The translations under genes were made by a program, and so were the position numbers. A DNA stretch of 64,000 bases from Chromatiaceae bacterium. Its GTDB lineage: Bacteria; Pseudomonadota; Gammaproteobacteria; Chromatiales; Chromatiaceae. The notes under the pieces are model-generated. The model was given only the letters and a program-made list of their open reading frames with translations. It made no database searches and was not told the origin of the DNA. Below, piece after piece: positions 47,094-55,913 of this stretch (the first letter of the stretch is position 1; every line of letters starts with the position of its first letter). The stretch lies in NCBI GenBank assembly GCA_027078745.1, contig JALWWO010000020.1, positions 90,219 through 154,218 of the forward strand, in the 5' to 3' direction.

Positions 47094-48223
47094 CACAACG
47101 CCAACAGGTGATGGCCAAAACGGCCATCGTGGGCGCCGTCGCCAATCTGTTTCTGTCCGCTGGCAAACTGGGGATCGGCTATATAGCCCATTCCCAAGCC
47201 CTCATCGCGGACGGCATCCATTCTCTTTCCGATCTCCTTTCGGACCTTCTGGTTTGGGTGGCGGGAAACCATGCGAGCCAAGCGCCGGATGCGGAGCATC
47301 CCTATGGCCATGGCCGCTACGAAACCTTAGCGACTCTGTTGCTCGGCCTGCTGTTGCTGCTGGTCGCCCTGGAATTAGCTTGGGATGCCGTGGAGCGCCT
47401 GTTCGCACCGGATCAGTTGCTCCACCCTGGCCCCCTGGCATTGATCGCCGCGGCGGTTTCTATCCTCATCAATGAGGCCCTGTTCTGGTACACTCTGTTC
47501 TATGCGCGGCGGATTCGTTCCGATCTGCTCCGGGCCAATGCCTGGCACCATCGTTCAGATGCCCTTTCTTCGGTGGTGGTTTTCATCGGGATCGCGGGCA
47601 CCTTAGCAGGGCTCGTCTATCTGGATGCCATCGCCACAGTACTAGTGGCACTCATGATCGCGAAGATCGCTGTCGGGCTGGGTTGGGAATCCATGCAAGA
47701 ATTGGTGGATACCAGCCTGGAAGCGGATCGACTGGAAGAGATCCGCAAGACTATCCTTTCCGTCGGCGGCGTGCGGGACCTGCACATGTTGCGCACCCGC
47801 AAGCATGGAGGATTTGCCTCCGCCGATGTGCATATTCTGGTAGATCCCCAGATCAGCGTTTCCGAAGGTCATATGATTGGCGTTTTGGTGGAGCGCCAGA
47901 TCAAGAAGACTGTGGACGAGATCCGAGATGTGACTGTACACATCGATCCGGAAGATGATGAAAAATATTCCCCGACGCTGGATCTACCCCTGAGAACTGA
48001 GGTGCTGAAACGGCTGGATACCCATTGGGCGCAGATCCCAGAAGCCGCCCAGTGCCAACGCGTTTTGCTGCACTATCTCAACGGACGCATCGATATAGAA
48101 GTGTTCTTTTCCCGCACGCTCTTGTCGGACTCCTGCGAAGCAATCGAGCACCTGACCCAGCGCCTGCAGCAAGCAGTTGCTGAAGACAAGATCTTTGGCA
48201 AAGTGACCGCTTATTTCGGATAG
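47075..48223 (+). CDS. Cation diffusion facilitator family transporter
   Basis: 382 residues from ATG 47075 (MESVALAQRQQVMAKTAIVG); a longer frame to 46868 is the tusA gene in another phase. Six membrane helices; metal site residues in ALIADGIHSLSDLLSDLLVW (helix 2, His/Asp) and NAWHHRSDALSSVVV (helix 5, HxxxD), and a cytoplasmic domain with VRDLHMLRTRKHGGF and VDEIRDVTVHIDPEDD. The C-terminal domain is about 80 residues longer than in FieF. Exports divalent cations (Zn, Fe, Mn or Cd) by proton exchange; which metal is not predictable. Confidence 0.9.
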   Translation: MESVALAQRQQVMAKTAIVGAVANLFLSAGKLGIGYIAHSQALIADGIHSLSDLLSDLLVWVAGNHASQAPDAEHPYGHGRYETLATLLLGLLLLLVALELAWDAVERLFAPDQLLHPGPLALIAAAVSILINEALFWYTLFYARRIRSDLLRANAWHHRSDALSSVVVFIGIAGTLAGLVYLDAIATVLVALMIAKIAVGLGWESMQELVDTSLEADRLEEIRKTILSVGGVRDLHMLRTRKHGGFASADVHILVDPQISVSEGHMIGVLVERQIKKTVDEIRDVTVHIDPEDDEKYSPTLDLPLRTEVLKRLDTHWAQIPEAAQCQRVLLHYLNGRIDIEVFFSRTLLSDSCEAIEHLTQRLQQAVAEDKIFGKVTAYFG

Positions 48224-48254
48224 TGGTTCATCACAAAGCAAGCTGTCTTCTGAA

Positions 48255-48271
48255 TGCCCCAAATCAGTGCA
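48255..48271 (+). promoter_or_regulatory. Candidate NtrC-binding site upstream of glnA
   Basis: TGCCCCAAATCAGTGCA fits the 17-bp NtrC dyad (TGCACC-N5-GGTGCA) with two changes. It lies about 80 nt upstream of the sigma-54 -24 element, an enhancer-like distance. Confidence 0.6.
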
Positions 48272-48333
48272 TACCATCGAAAATTGGGCCCACGGGGAGG
48301 GGGTAGTCCTCGCCATCCTCAGCATTCAAACCA

Positions 48334-48349
48334 TGGTATATTTCTTGCT
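48334..48349 (+). promoter_or_regulatory. Sigma-54 promoter of glnA
   Basis: TGGTATATTTCTTGCT has GG (48335-48336) and GC (48347-48348) separated by exactly 10 nt, matching TGGYAYR-N4-TTGCW in full. Together with the NtrC-like site and linked glnLG, nitrogen-limitation control of glnA is well supported. About 95 nt before the start codon. Confidence 0.8.
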
Positions 48350-48444
48350 TATCTCCTGGGGGTTCACAGGATCATCCGATCGCCTATCCCCTCGCCTTCA
48401 TCCCCCAGGGTGGAGGCTTTTTCCCAAACCTTCGGAGTAACTCC

Positions 48445-49851
48445 ATGTCTTCTAAGATTCTCGATCTCATCAAAGAAAAAGAAGTCAAATTCGTCGATCT
48501 CCGTTTTACGGATACCCGCGGCAAGGAACAGCACGTATCCTTGCCTGCACGGACGATCAACGAGGATTTCTTCACGGACGGAAAGATGTTCGATGGCTCC
48601 TCCATCGCAGGCTGGAAGGGGATTCAAGAATCCGACATGATCTTGATGCCCGACACAGATGCCGTCTTTATGGATCCGTTCTCCGATGAATCCACTTTGG
48701 TAATCCGCTGCGATATCCTGGAGCCCTCCACCATGCAGGGCTATGAACGCGATCCTCGTTCCCTGGCCAAGCGGGCAGAAGCCTATCTCAAGTCCACCGG
48801 CATTGCGGACGCCGCTTTCTTCGGTCCGGAACCCGAATTCTTCATTCTGGACGATGTCCGCTGGGGGGCGGATATGAGCGGGGCTTTCTACAAGGTGGAC
48901 TCCGAAGAAGCGGAGTGGAACTCCGAGCGGGTGTACAGCGATGGCAACATGGGCCATCGCCCCAGCGTCAAGGGCGGGTATTTCCCGGTCCCACCAGTGG
49001 ATTCTCTCCACGACATGCGGGCTGCCATGTGCCTCGCTATGGAGGAAATGGGCCTGCCCACAGAAGTCCATCACCATGAGGTGGCCACCGCCGGTCAGTG
49101 CGAGATCGGCACCAAGTTCGCTACGCTCGTGCAGCGGGCTGACTGGAATCAGATCCTGAAGTATGCGGTTTGGAATGTGGCCCATTCCTACGGCAAGACC
49201 GCTACCTTCATGCCCAAGCCCCTGGTAGGGGACAACGGCAACGGGATGCACGTACATCAGTCCCTTTCCAAGGACGGCAACAATGTGTTCTCCGGGGACA
49301 AGTATGGGGGACTTTCGGAAACCGCCCTGTACTATATCGGCGGTATCATCAAGCATGCCCGAGCCCTGAACGCCTTCACCAATGCTTCCACCAACAGCTA
49401 TAAGCGTCTGGTGCCCGGTTTCGAAGCGCCGGTCATGCTCGCCTACTCGGCGCGCAACCGATCTGCTTCCGTTCGCATTCCCCATGTGAGTAGTCCCAAG
49501 GCCCGCCGCATTGAAGTGCGCTTCCCGGATTCCACTGGCAATCCTTATCTCGCATTCTCCGCCATGCTCATGGCGGGACTGGACGGCATCCAGAACAAGA
49601 TCCATCCGGGAGATCCCATGGACAAGGATCTCTACGACCTGCCCGCAGAAGAAGCGCGCTCCATTCCCACTGTTTGCCATTCCCTGGATATGGCCCTGGA
49701 GGCGTTGGACCAGGATCGAGCGTTCCTAAAGGCCGGCGGGGTCTTCAGCGATGACCTCATCGATGCCTACATCGACTTGAAGATGGAAGAGGTGACCCAG
49801 CTCCGCATGACTACTCATCCTGTGGAATTCGATCTCTATTACAGCCTCTAA
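48445..49851 (+). CDS. glnA: Glutamine synthetase type I
   Basis: 468 residues, GSI-beta size. Opens with [21 protein letters not shown]-terminal [13 protein letters not shown]; active-site blocks [46 protein letters not shown] (metal and ammonium sites), and [13 protein letters not shown]. The adenylylation Tyr is in [15 protein letters not shown] near residue 398, so GlnE-type regulation is likely. Makes glutamine from glutamate and ammonium. Followed by a strong terminator, then glnLG. Confidence 0.98.
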   Translation: MSSKILDLIKEKEVKFVDLRFTDTRGKEQHVSLPARTINEDFFTDGKMFDGSSIAGWKGIQESDMILMPDTDAVFMDPFSDESTLVIRCDILEPSTMQGYERDPRSLAKRAEAYLKSTGIADAAFFGPEPEFFILDDVRWGADMSGAFYKVDSEEAEWNSERVYSDGNMGHRPSVKGGYFPVPPVDSLHDMRAAMCLAMEEMGLPTEVHHHEVATAGQCEIGTKFATLVQRADWNQILKYAVWNVAHSYGKTATFMPKPLVGDNGNGMHVHQSLSKDGNNVFSGDKYGGLSETALYYIGGIIKHARALNAFTNASTNSYKRLVPGFEAPVMLAYSARNRSASVRIPHVSSPKARRIEVRFPDSTGNPYLAFSAMLMAGLDGIQNKIHPGDPMDKDLYDLPAEEARSIPTVCHSLDMALEALDQDRAFLKAGGVFSDDLIDAYIDLKMEEVTQLRMTTHPVEFDLYYSL

Positions 49852-49876
49852 CCTTCGGGGCAGTCCTAATCCTGAG

Positions 49877-49900
49877 AACGCCCCATTTCGGGGCGTTTTT
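49877..49900 (+). terminator. Rho-independent terminator after glnA
   Basis: ACGCCCC (49878-49884) pairs with GGGGCGT (49890-49896) over a 5-nt loop, followed by T5. It should reduce read-through into glnLG, as in other glnALG operons. Confidence 0.9.
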
Positions 49901-49928
49901 GTTGCAAACCCCCATGGGAACCGCGCCG

Positions 49929-50996
49929 ATGTCTCATGCGGTAACGCTGGAAAAGGTCATCTTGGAGAACCTTAACACGGCGGTTCTCCTCTTCGATGCA
50001 AATCTGCATCTGATCTATATCAACCCTGCGGGGGAGATGCTCTTCGGTCTGAGCGCCCAGCATCTCATAGGCTTGCCTGCGATCAAGCTGATCCACTGTC
50101 CGGACGACTCGGTGGAACGGCGCTTGCGGGAAGCCATGGACACCCTGCACCCTTTTATCGAGCGCGAGGTCCATATGAAACTCGGCGATCGCGCTATCAC
50201 GGTCCATTGCACCGCTCTGCCCTTTCATCATCCGGCCTCGGAAGTCAAGTTGCTCGTAGAACTGCATCAGGTGGATCGCCAGCTTCGCATCCTGCGGGAA
50301 GAACATCTGCTCGCTCAGCATCAGGCGACCCAGGCCTTGATCCGGGGGCTCGCCCATGAAATTCGCAATCCTCTCGGTGGGCTACGGGGAGCCGCCCAAC
50401 TGCTGCAACAGGAACTGCCGGAACCCAGCCTGCGGGAATACACCCAGATCATCATCGATGAAGCGGACCGGCTGCAAAAGCTCATGGATCGGATGCTCGG
50501 TCCCAATCGGATGCTCAGGCGCCAATCCATCAACATTCATCATGTACTGGAATATGTGCTGGATTTGATCCAGGCGGAATATCCTGAGGGCCCTGAGATC
50601 ACCCGAGATTATGATCCCAGCATTCCAGAATTCATGGCGGATTCCGACCGATTGATTCAAGCCTTGCTCAACCTCATCCGAAACGCCATCAGCGCTACAG
50701 GTACCCGAGGACGGATCTGCTTGCGCACCCGCGTCTTGCGGCAATTCACCATCGGCAACCGGAAACACCGCTTGGTCCTCTGTGTGGAGATCGAGGACGA
50801 CGGCCCGGGCATCCCCAAGGCGTTGCAGGAACAGATCTTCTTCCCCATGATCTCCAATCGACCTGGCGGCACAGGATTGGGGCTGCCCATCGCCCAAGAG
50901 ATGATCCATCAGCACGGGGGATTGATCGAATGCGAGAGTCAGCCGGGGTGCACGCGTTTTTTTGTCTATCTCCCCTTGGACAGTGGTCATGAATAG
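49929..50996 (+). CDS. glnL: Nitrogen regulation sensor histidine kinase NtrB
   Basis: 355 residues from ATG 49929 (MSHAVTLEKVILENLNTAVL); ATG 49914 and TTG 49899 are alternatives, the latter inside the terminator tail. N-terminal PAS domain (LFDANLHLIYINPAGEMLFG), H-box RGLAHEIRNPLGGLRGAAQL with the phosphorylated His (about residue 140), N-box LNLIRNAISAT and G-box PGGTGLGLPIAQEMI. Cytosolic, no membrane helix. PII-controlled phosphorylation of NtrC; the ntrC gene overlaps by 8 nt. Confidence 0.96.
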   Translation: MSHAVTLEKVILENLNTAVLLFDANLHLIYINPAGEMLFGLSAQHLIGLPAIKLIHCPDDSVERRLREAMDTLHPFIEREVHMKLGDRAITVHCTALPFHHPASEVKLLVELHQVDRQLRILREEHLLAQHQATQALIRGLAHEIRNPLGGLRGAAQLLQQELPEPSLREYTQIIIDEADRLQKLMDRMLGPNRMLRRQSINIHHVLEYVLDLIQAEYPEGPEITRDYDPSIPEFMADSDRLIQALLNLIRNAISATGTRGRICLRTRVLRQFTIGNRKHRLVLCVEIEDDGPGIPKALQEQIFFPMISNRPGGTGLGLPIAQEMIHQHGGLIECESQPGCTRFFVYLPLDSGHE

Positions 50997-52404
50997 AAGA
51001 CCGAAGGTTTGGATCATCGACGATGATCGATCGATCCGCTGGGTGTTAGAACGGGCCTTGCAAAAAGCGCAAATGGAAGTGCGGAGCTTTCCCAGTGGGG
51101 CAGGCGTCCTGGAAAACCTTCGGCAACAACGGCCCGATGTGATCCTCACAGATGTGCGCATGCCCGGAATGGACGGCCTGGCGCTCCTGCGGCAGATCAC
51201 CCGCCGCTATCCTAGCCTGCCGGTCATCATCATGACCGCCCATTCCGACCTGGCCAGCGCCGTTTCTGCCTTCGACGGGGGTGCCTTTGAATATCTGCCC
51301 AAACCCTTCGATCTGGATGAAGTGGTGGAGCAGATCCGCCGCGCCTGCCGACAGGAAACAACGAGCACCGCCGCTCCCGTAGACCTGGGTTCTACGGAGA
51401 TCATCGGCAAAGCCCCGGCCATGCAAGAGGTTTTTCGAGCCATCGGCCGGTTGGCCAAGTCGAGCATCACGGTGCTCATCAATGGGGAATCGGGCACGGG
51501 CAAAGAATTGGTCGCTCGGGCCCTGCATCGCCACAGCCCTCGGGCCGCCGGTGCTTTCATCGCTTTAAACATGGCGGCGATTCCTCGGGATCTGCTGGAA
51601 TCGGAACTATTTGGCCACGAGCGAGGCGCGTTCACCGGTGCCCAGGCCCGGCGGCAGGGCCGTTTTGAACAAGCGGATGGGGGCACTTTGTTCTTGGATG
51701 AAATCGGCGACATGCCCGCCGAACTGCAAACCCGATTGCTGCGGGTGCTCTCCGATGGGGAATTCTACCGAGTAGGGGGGCTGACCCCTGTGAAGGTGGA
51801 CGTGCGCATCATCGCTGCCACCCATCAGGATCTGGAGCAACGGGTGCAGCAGGGGGCCTTTCGGGAAGATCTCTTCCACCGGCTCAATGTGATCCGCATT
51901 CATCTGCCCCCTCTGCGGGAGCGACGGGAAGACATCCCTCGGCTCATGCATCATTTCCTCGCCATCGCTGCTAAAGAATTAGGCTGCGAAACCAAGGTGC
52001 TATTGCCGAGCACCGCCGAACGCCTGCGCCAGCTGCCCTGGCCTGGCAATGTGCGGCAGCTGGAGAATACCGCCCGTTGGCTCACCGTGATGGCAGCGGG
52101 TAAAGAAATTCATCCCCAGGATCTGCCGCCGGAACTCGTTCCTGCAGAATCGTCGGTCGGACCGGAGGAATCCTGGGAAACCACCCTGAGAAACTGGGCC
52201 CAGCACAGCTTGCAGGCAGGCGAGCGGAATTTGCTGGAAACCGCGCTGCCGCGCTTTGAACGCGCCCTGATCGAGGTTGCCCTAGCGCATACCGGCGGGC
52301 GGCGGCAGGAAGCGGCGCGCTTGCTGGGCTGGGGGCGCAACACTTTAACCCGCAAGATCAAGGAATTGCACCTAGAGGACGCGCCTCACAGGGGCCCTCG
52401 ATAG
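50989..52404 (+). CDS. glnG: Nitrogen regulation response regulator NtrC
   Basis: 471 residues from ATG 50989 (MNRRPKVWIIDDDRSIRWVL), overlapping glnL by ATGAATAG. Receiver domain with Asp54 in VILTDVRMPGMDGLALL, central AAA+ domain with Walker A INGESGTGKELVARALH, the sigma-54-contacting GAFTGA motif (HERGAFTGAQARRQG) and Walker B GGTLFLDEIGDMPAEL, and a Fis-type HTH at the end (QEAARLLGWGRNTLTRKIKE). Activates glnA through the site upstream. Its 3' end overlaps the convergent acyltransferase by 19 nt. Confidence 0.97.
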   Translation: MNRRPKVWIIDDDRSIRWVLERALQKAQMEVRSFPSGAGVLENLRQQRPDVILTDVRMPGMDGLALLRQITRRYPSLPVIIMTAHSDLASAVSAFDGGAFEYLPKPFDLDEVVEQIRRACRQETTSTAAPVDLGSTEIIGKAPAMQEVFRAIGRLAKSSITVLINGESGTGKELVARALHRHSPRAAGAFIALNMAAIPRDLLESELFGHERGAFTGAQARRQGRFEQADGGTLFLDEIGDMPAELQTRLLRVLSDGEFYRVGGLTPVKVDVRIIAATHQDLEQRVQQGAFREDLFHRLNVIRIHLPPLRERREDIPRLMHHFLAIAAKELGCETKVLLPSTAERLRQLPWPGNVRQLENTARWLTVMAAGKEIHPQDLPPELVPAESSVGPEESWETTLRNWAQHSLQAGERNLLETALPRFERALIEVALAHTGGRRQEAARLLGWGRNTLTRKIKELHLEDAPHRGPR

Positions 52405-53285
52405 GGGTGGCGGCCGCCGTCGGGTCGGGTGCGAAATCGCTTATAGGCCCAGATATATTGTTCCGGACAGCGCTGCACGCACTGTTCGATGCCGCGGTTG
52501 AGGGCAGTGGCTGCCTGAAGATCGTCTTCTGCATCGATGCCTTCCGGCGCAGGAAGGCAGTGCAGGGCATAGCCCCGCCCCCAAGGTAGGCGTTCAGCGA
52601 ACAGAAAGACAACCCGTGCGCCGGTCCTGCGGGCCAGACGATTGACCAGCAACATGGTGAGGGCGGGTACGCCGAAGAAGGGGGCGAACACGGAACCCCG
52701 TTCCTGCTTAGGCTCCTGGTCCGGCAGAATGCCCAGATAATGACCCTGACGCAGGGATTGAAGTAATCTGCGCACCCCCCGATGATCGGTGGGCACGAGC
52801 TCTGCGCCTCCCCGAGCCCGAGCTGTTCGCACGAGCGGATCCCCCACGGGTTGGGGCTTATAGAGCGTGGTGGTGGGTCCCAGGGTGGAGAGATACAGAC
52901 CGGCCAGCTCCCAAGCCCCCAGATGGGGGGAAAGGACGATGAGCCCTCGCCCGTCCTTTCGGTGGAGATGTTCCAATCCGGAAGTGTGGACGATTTTTCG
53001 GAGCACCTGATCCACAGGCCGCTGCCAGAGATAGGCGATCTCTGCAAAAGTCTTCCCATATTCCCGGAGGGAACGGTTTCGAAAGGCGATCGCTTGCGCT
53101 TCTGAGAGCTGGGGATAGCAGAGCCGAATATTGATGAGGGCGTTGCGGCGCTGCTTGTTGGGTACATGGATGAGAAAAAAGCCCACGACCCGCCCCAAAC
53201 CCTGGGCTGCCCACAGGGGCAATCGGGCGAGCAACTTCAGAAAGAAAGCTAGAAGCTGTTCCGAAACGGTATGGCGAAACTGCAC
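52386..53285 (-). CDS. LpxL/HtrB-type lysophospholipid/lipid A acyltransferase
   Basis: 299 residues from GTG 53285 (about the length of LpxL) or 308 from TTG 53312. A hydrophobic N-terminal segment (LLAFFLKLLARLPLWAAQGL) anchors it to the inner membrane. The HX4E catalytic motif is in VLSPHLGAWELAGLYL (about residue 130); FAPFFGVPALTMLLVNRLAR and QYIWAYKRFRTRPD are further family blocks. Such enzymes add secondary acyl chains to lipid A or other envelope lipids. The gene is followed on the other strand by ntrC; no lipid A partner adjoins. Confidence 0.88.
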   Translation of the reverse strand: MQFRHTVSEQLLAFFLKLLARLPLWAAQGLGRVVGFFLIHVPNKQRRNALINIRLCYPQLSEAQAIAFRNRSLREYGKTFAEIAYLWQRPVDQVLRKIVHTSGLEHLHRKDGRGLIVLSPHLGAWELAGLYLSTLGPTTTLYKPQPVGDPLVRTARARGGAELVPTDHRGVRRLLQSLRQGHYLGILPDQEPKQERGSVFAPFFGVPALTMLLVNRLARRTGARVVFLFAERLPWGRGYALHCLPAPEGIDAEDDLQAATALNRGIEQCVQRCPEQYIWAYKRFRTRPDGGRHPYRGPL

Positions 53286-53355
53286 TGCTAAAGGCCTGTC
53301 CGACCGGACCAAAGCGTTCCAAAGCGCTGGAGATTGTACCGGTTTCCACCCTCAG

Positions 53356-53979
53356 TCAGGGGAGTTCTGATTCAGGGATCAAGCATCGATCCCGAATCAT
53401 CCAGCGTTGCACGGCAGCCCCTTGAGCCAGGCGCTCTCGCTGCTGCCGGTCGTGGCTCGCCCAGAGCACGGGCGCTTTCCGCGTCCGCCGGTAGGTTTCG
53501 ATCAACTGGTCTACCCGCTGCCTGTTGACTGGATCTAGATTAGCGGTCGGTTCATCCAAGAGCAGGACCTTAGGTTGTAGCGCCAACATACGGGCGAGCG
53601 CCAGGCGCTGCCGCTCGCCGGTGGAAAGTCGGTGCACAGACCAAGAGAGAACGTCTTCCTCGAAACCTAGCTCGGCGAGCCAAGGTGATGGAGACTGGAA
53701 AAAATGGTCCCCTACGCGATCCGACCACCAATGGGACTCCGCAGGCAGCAAACCTACTTGTTTCCGCCAATCTGGTGCAGACCATTGGGAACGGGCTCGG
53801 CCATTGAGCCACACTTCCCCCGCATGGGGATCCAGATCGGCGATGGCCCGCAGTAGCCGGCTTTTTCCAGAACCGGAGGGACCGGAGAGCAACAGGAGTG
53901 ATCCGGGCGGGATCTGGAGATCCAGCGGTAGCAGGAGCGATTCCGCCGGCGTCAGCCCGATCAACCGCAACCCGCTCAT
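53356..53979 (-). CDS. Lone ABC transporter ATP-binding protein
   Basis: 207 residues from ATG 53979, which forms ATGA with the trmB stop; ATG 54003 adds 8 codons. Walker A LLLLSGPSGSGKSRLLRAIA (about residue 38), Q-loop KQVGLLPAESHWW, signature HRLSTGERQRLALARML (about 120), Walker B KVLLLDEPTANLDP and the H-loop VLWASHDRQQ. Resembles the short FetA/YbbL class, whose permease FetB/YbbM is normally next; no permease gene lies here. Either the permease is elsewhere or the ATPase works alone. Confidence 0.85.
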   Translation of the reverse strand: MSGLRLIGLTPAESLLLPLDLQIPPGSLLLLSGPSGSGKSRLLRAIADLDPHAGEVWLNGRARSQWSAPDWRKQVGLLPAESHWWSDRVGDHFFQSPSPWLAELGFEEDVLSWSVHRLSTGERQRLALARMLALQPKVLLLDEPTANLDPVNRQRVDQLIETYRRTRKAPVLWASHDRQQRERLAQGAAVQRWMIRDRCLIPESELP

Positions 53980-54668
53980 CTCCGGCAGAGGTGCAGTTCC
54001 CATATCCGATGGCCCAAGCGATGCCCTCGACGCTCGAATTTGGTGGGTGCGCGGACCGAGGTGAATCGATCCGTTCCGGACAGATTTTCAAAGCGGTCTC
54101 CGGCAGCATCGAGCACCGCCAACATATGCTGCGCATAGGGTGCCCAATCTGTGGCGACGGTAAAGCGGCCGCCGGTGCGCAACGCCCGCCCGATGAGTTG
54201 CAGGAATGCGGGGCTGAAGATGCGGCGTTTCCAGTGCTTCCGCTTGGGCCAAGGATCGGGAAACAAGAGATAAACCTCCGCAAGGCTGCTTTCCGGCAGC
54301 CCAAACCGCAAGACCGCTAAGGCATCCTGATGGAGCACGCGCAGATTTTCCAGCCCCAAGCGTTCCGCTTCCAAAAGCAGATGACCGATGCCCGGCTCAT
54401 ACACCTCAATGCCCAGATAGTTGCGCTCAGGATGCTGGGCAGCCAGCGCTGTCAGGTGGGCACCATCCCCGAAACCGATTTCCAAGGTGACGGGATGCAC
54501 ATTGCCGAAGGTTTCCGGCAGGGAAAGCACTGTCGGATTTTCGGGATCCCAGTCCAACCCGTACTTCGGCCAGAGGCTGCCCAAGGCGCGCTGTTGGGCC
54601 TTGGTCAAACGCCCTTTCCGCCGGACATAGCTACGGATGGGTCGGAGGACCTGCCCTTCAGCCTTCAT
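53976..54668 (-). CDS. trmB: tRNA (guanine-N7-)-methyltransferase
   Basis: 230 residues. N-terminal IRSYVRRKGRLTKAQQRALG, SAM-binding VTLEIGFGDGAHLTALAAQH (about 60), LGIEVYEPGIGHLL, and the catalytic region LFPDPWPKRKHWKRRIF with Asp-Pro-Trp-Pro, plus a closing TKFERRGHRLGHRIWEL. Forms m7G46 in tRNA variable loops. Two bases downstream of thiG, overlapped by the ABC ATPase gene. Confidence 0.96.
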   Translation of the reverse strand: MKAEGQVLRPIRSYVRRKGRLTKAQQRALGSLWPKYGLDWDPENPTVLSLPETFGNVHPVTLEIGFGDGAHLTALAAQHPERNYLGIEVYEPGIGHLLLEAERLGLENLRVLHQDALAVLRFGLPESSLAEVYLLFPDPWPKRKHWKRRIFSPAFLQLIGRALRTGGRFTVATDWAPYAQHMLAVLDAAGDRFENLSGTDRFTSVRAPTKFERRGHRLGHRIWELHLCRR

Positions 54669-54670
54669 GG

Positions 54671-55462
54671 TCAGAAGAACAGACCTTCCAGGGGCGAGGA
54701 AGCAGAGGCGAAGCGTTTGGGGGCCATGCGCCCCGCCAGATAGGCCTCCCGACCTGCTTCAACAGCCTTGCGCATGGCGCTGGCCATGCGGATGGGATCC
54801 CGGGCGGCCGCGATGGCGGTGTTCATCAAGACCCCATCGCAGCCCAGTTCCATAGCGACCGCCGCATCGGAGGCCGTGCCCACCCCCGCATCCACCAGCA
54901 CGGGCACCTGAGCGTTCTCCACGATGGTCAGGATATTGAGGCGGTTGCGGATGCCTAGCCCGGAGCCGATAGGCGCCGCCAGAGGCATGACCGCACAACA
55001 GCCCACTTCTTCCAACCGCTTCGCCATGATGGGATCATCGTTAGTGTACACCATGACTTCAAAGCCTTCCTTGACCAAGATTTCCGCCGCTTGCAGGGTC
55101 TCCAACACATCCGGGAACAGGGTTTTGGGATCGCCCAGCACTTCCAGCTTGCACAGGCTGTGGCCATCCAAGAGTTCCCGCGCTAGCCGACAGGTGCGCA
55201 CGGCGGTCTTTGCATCGAAGCAACCGGCGGTGTTGGGTAAAATGGTGTAGCGATCCGGGGGCAGCACTTCCAGGATATTGGGTTCATCGGTGTTTTGGCC
55301 GATGTTAGTGCGGCGCACAGCGATGGTGATGATTTCCGCCCCGCTGGCTTCGATGGCCCGGCGGGTCTGGTCTAAGTCCTTGTATTTTCCCGTGCCTACC
55401 AACAAGCGGGATTGAAAGCTGCGACCGGAAATTTGTAGGGGATCCATAGCATCATGCGGCAT
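54671..55462 (-). CDS. thiG: Thiazole synthase ThiG
   Basis: 263 residues, ATG 55462 with AGGA 8 nt upstream. TIM-barrel protein: [20 protein letters not shown] with the Schiff-base region, [34 protein letters not shown], and [14 protein letters not shown] and [20 protein letters not shown] phosphate-binding loops. It condenses DXP, dehydroglycine and ThiS-thiocarboxylate into the thiamine thiazole. thiS, usually just upstream, is not found in the preceding 500 bases. Followed by trmB, as in many gammaproteobacteria. Confidence 0.95.
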   Translation of the reverse strand: MPHDAMDPLQISGRSFQSRLLVGTGKYKDLDQTRRAIEASGAEIITIAVRRTNIGQNTDEPNILEVLPPDRYTILPNTAGCFDAKTAVRTCRLARELLDGHSLCKLEVLGDPKTLFPDVLETLQAAEILVKEGFEVMVYTNDDPIMAKRLEEVGCCAVMPLAAPIGSGLGIRNRLNILTIVENAQVPVLVDAGVGTASDAAVAMELGCDGVLMNTAIAAARDPIRMASAMRKAVEAGREAYLAGRMAPKRFASASSPLEGLFF

Positions 55463-55548
55463 AGCGGTATTCCTATGAGAGTGAGTTACTGCGAGGTTCT
55501 GCAGGCGGCTTAGGCATCAGCAGAAAGAGCACCTGGGCCAATGAGCCT

Positions 55549-55622
55549 GTTTTCCGAGATAGCTCGAACAGCAACCGTGTTTTTCCGTTTCCTGGCACTT
55601 TTTCCGAGAGCCGATCGGAAAA
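55549..55622. repeat. Cluster of TTTTCCG(A) repeats upstream of thiG
   Basis: TTTTCCGAGA at 55550-55559, TTTTCCG at 55581-55587, TTTTCCGAGA at 55600-55609, and the reverse complement TCGGAAAA at 55615-55622. The last two form an 8-bp inverted repeat with a 7-nt loop. The cluster lies 90-160 nt upstream of thiG on its strand and could be a set of operator half-sites. Confidence 0.45.
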
Positions 55623-55819
55623 CAACTTCCAGGGCGCTTCCTACCGTTTTTGGGAGGGCAAAGATCGCTGATATTCCGATCCGTAGCGGCTACATTGTAG
55701 GGATAAAGCGCAAATTTTCCATAAGAAGTGCAGCGCAGATGTCCCCAACTTCGGTTGAAGGTGCTTGAGGGAAAGACGGTGCACAACAAGCCCATCGGAT
55801 CAATCCTCGCCCGCAGATT

Positions 55820-55834
55820 GTCAGGATCTGACAT
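55820..55834 (+). promoter_or_regulatory. TGTCAG-GAT-CTGACA dyad, candidate PilR enhancer site
   Basis: Perfect 6-bp arms around a 3-bp centre, about 63 nt upstream of the pilA -24 element. PilR sites described in Pseudomonas contain TGTC repeats at a similar distance; from memory and by analogy only. Confidence 0.45.
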
Positions 55835-55897
55835 TGAGAAGCTTCTGAGCTTCTTTTCCCGTTCAGGAACCGCTCAAATACCTAGGAGTTCTCAGCT

Positions 55898-55913
55898 TGG
55901 CACGAGAGATGCA
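55898..55913 (+). promoter_or_regulatory. Sigma-54 promoter of pilA
   Basis: TGGCACGAGAGATGCA has the full TGGCACG -24 block and ATGCA at -12, with GG (55899-55900) and GC (55911-55912) exactly 10 nt apart. It is 68 nt before the pilA start, as in RpoN/PilSR-controlled pilin genes. Confidence 0.85.

Noticed and set aside
55463-55720. TPP riboswitch upstream of thiG
   Set aside because: None of the conserved THI-box blocks (CTGAGA, or the TGATCTGGATAATGCC-type core) is present on the minus strand.
55517-55834. 105-codon minus-strand frame in the thiG-pilA gap
   Set aside because: No ribosome site, erratic composition rich in Cys/Arg/Ser, and it covers the TTTTCCG repeats and the dyad.
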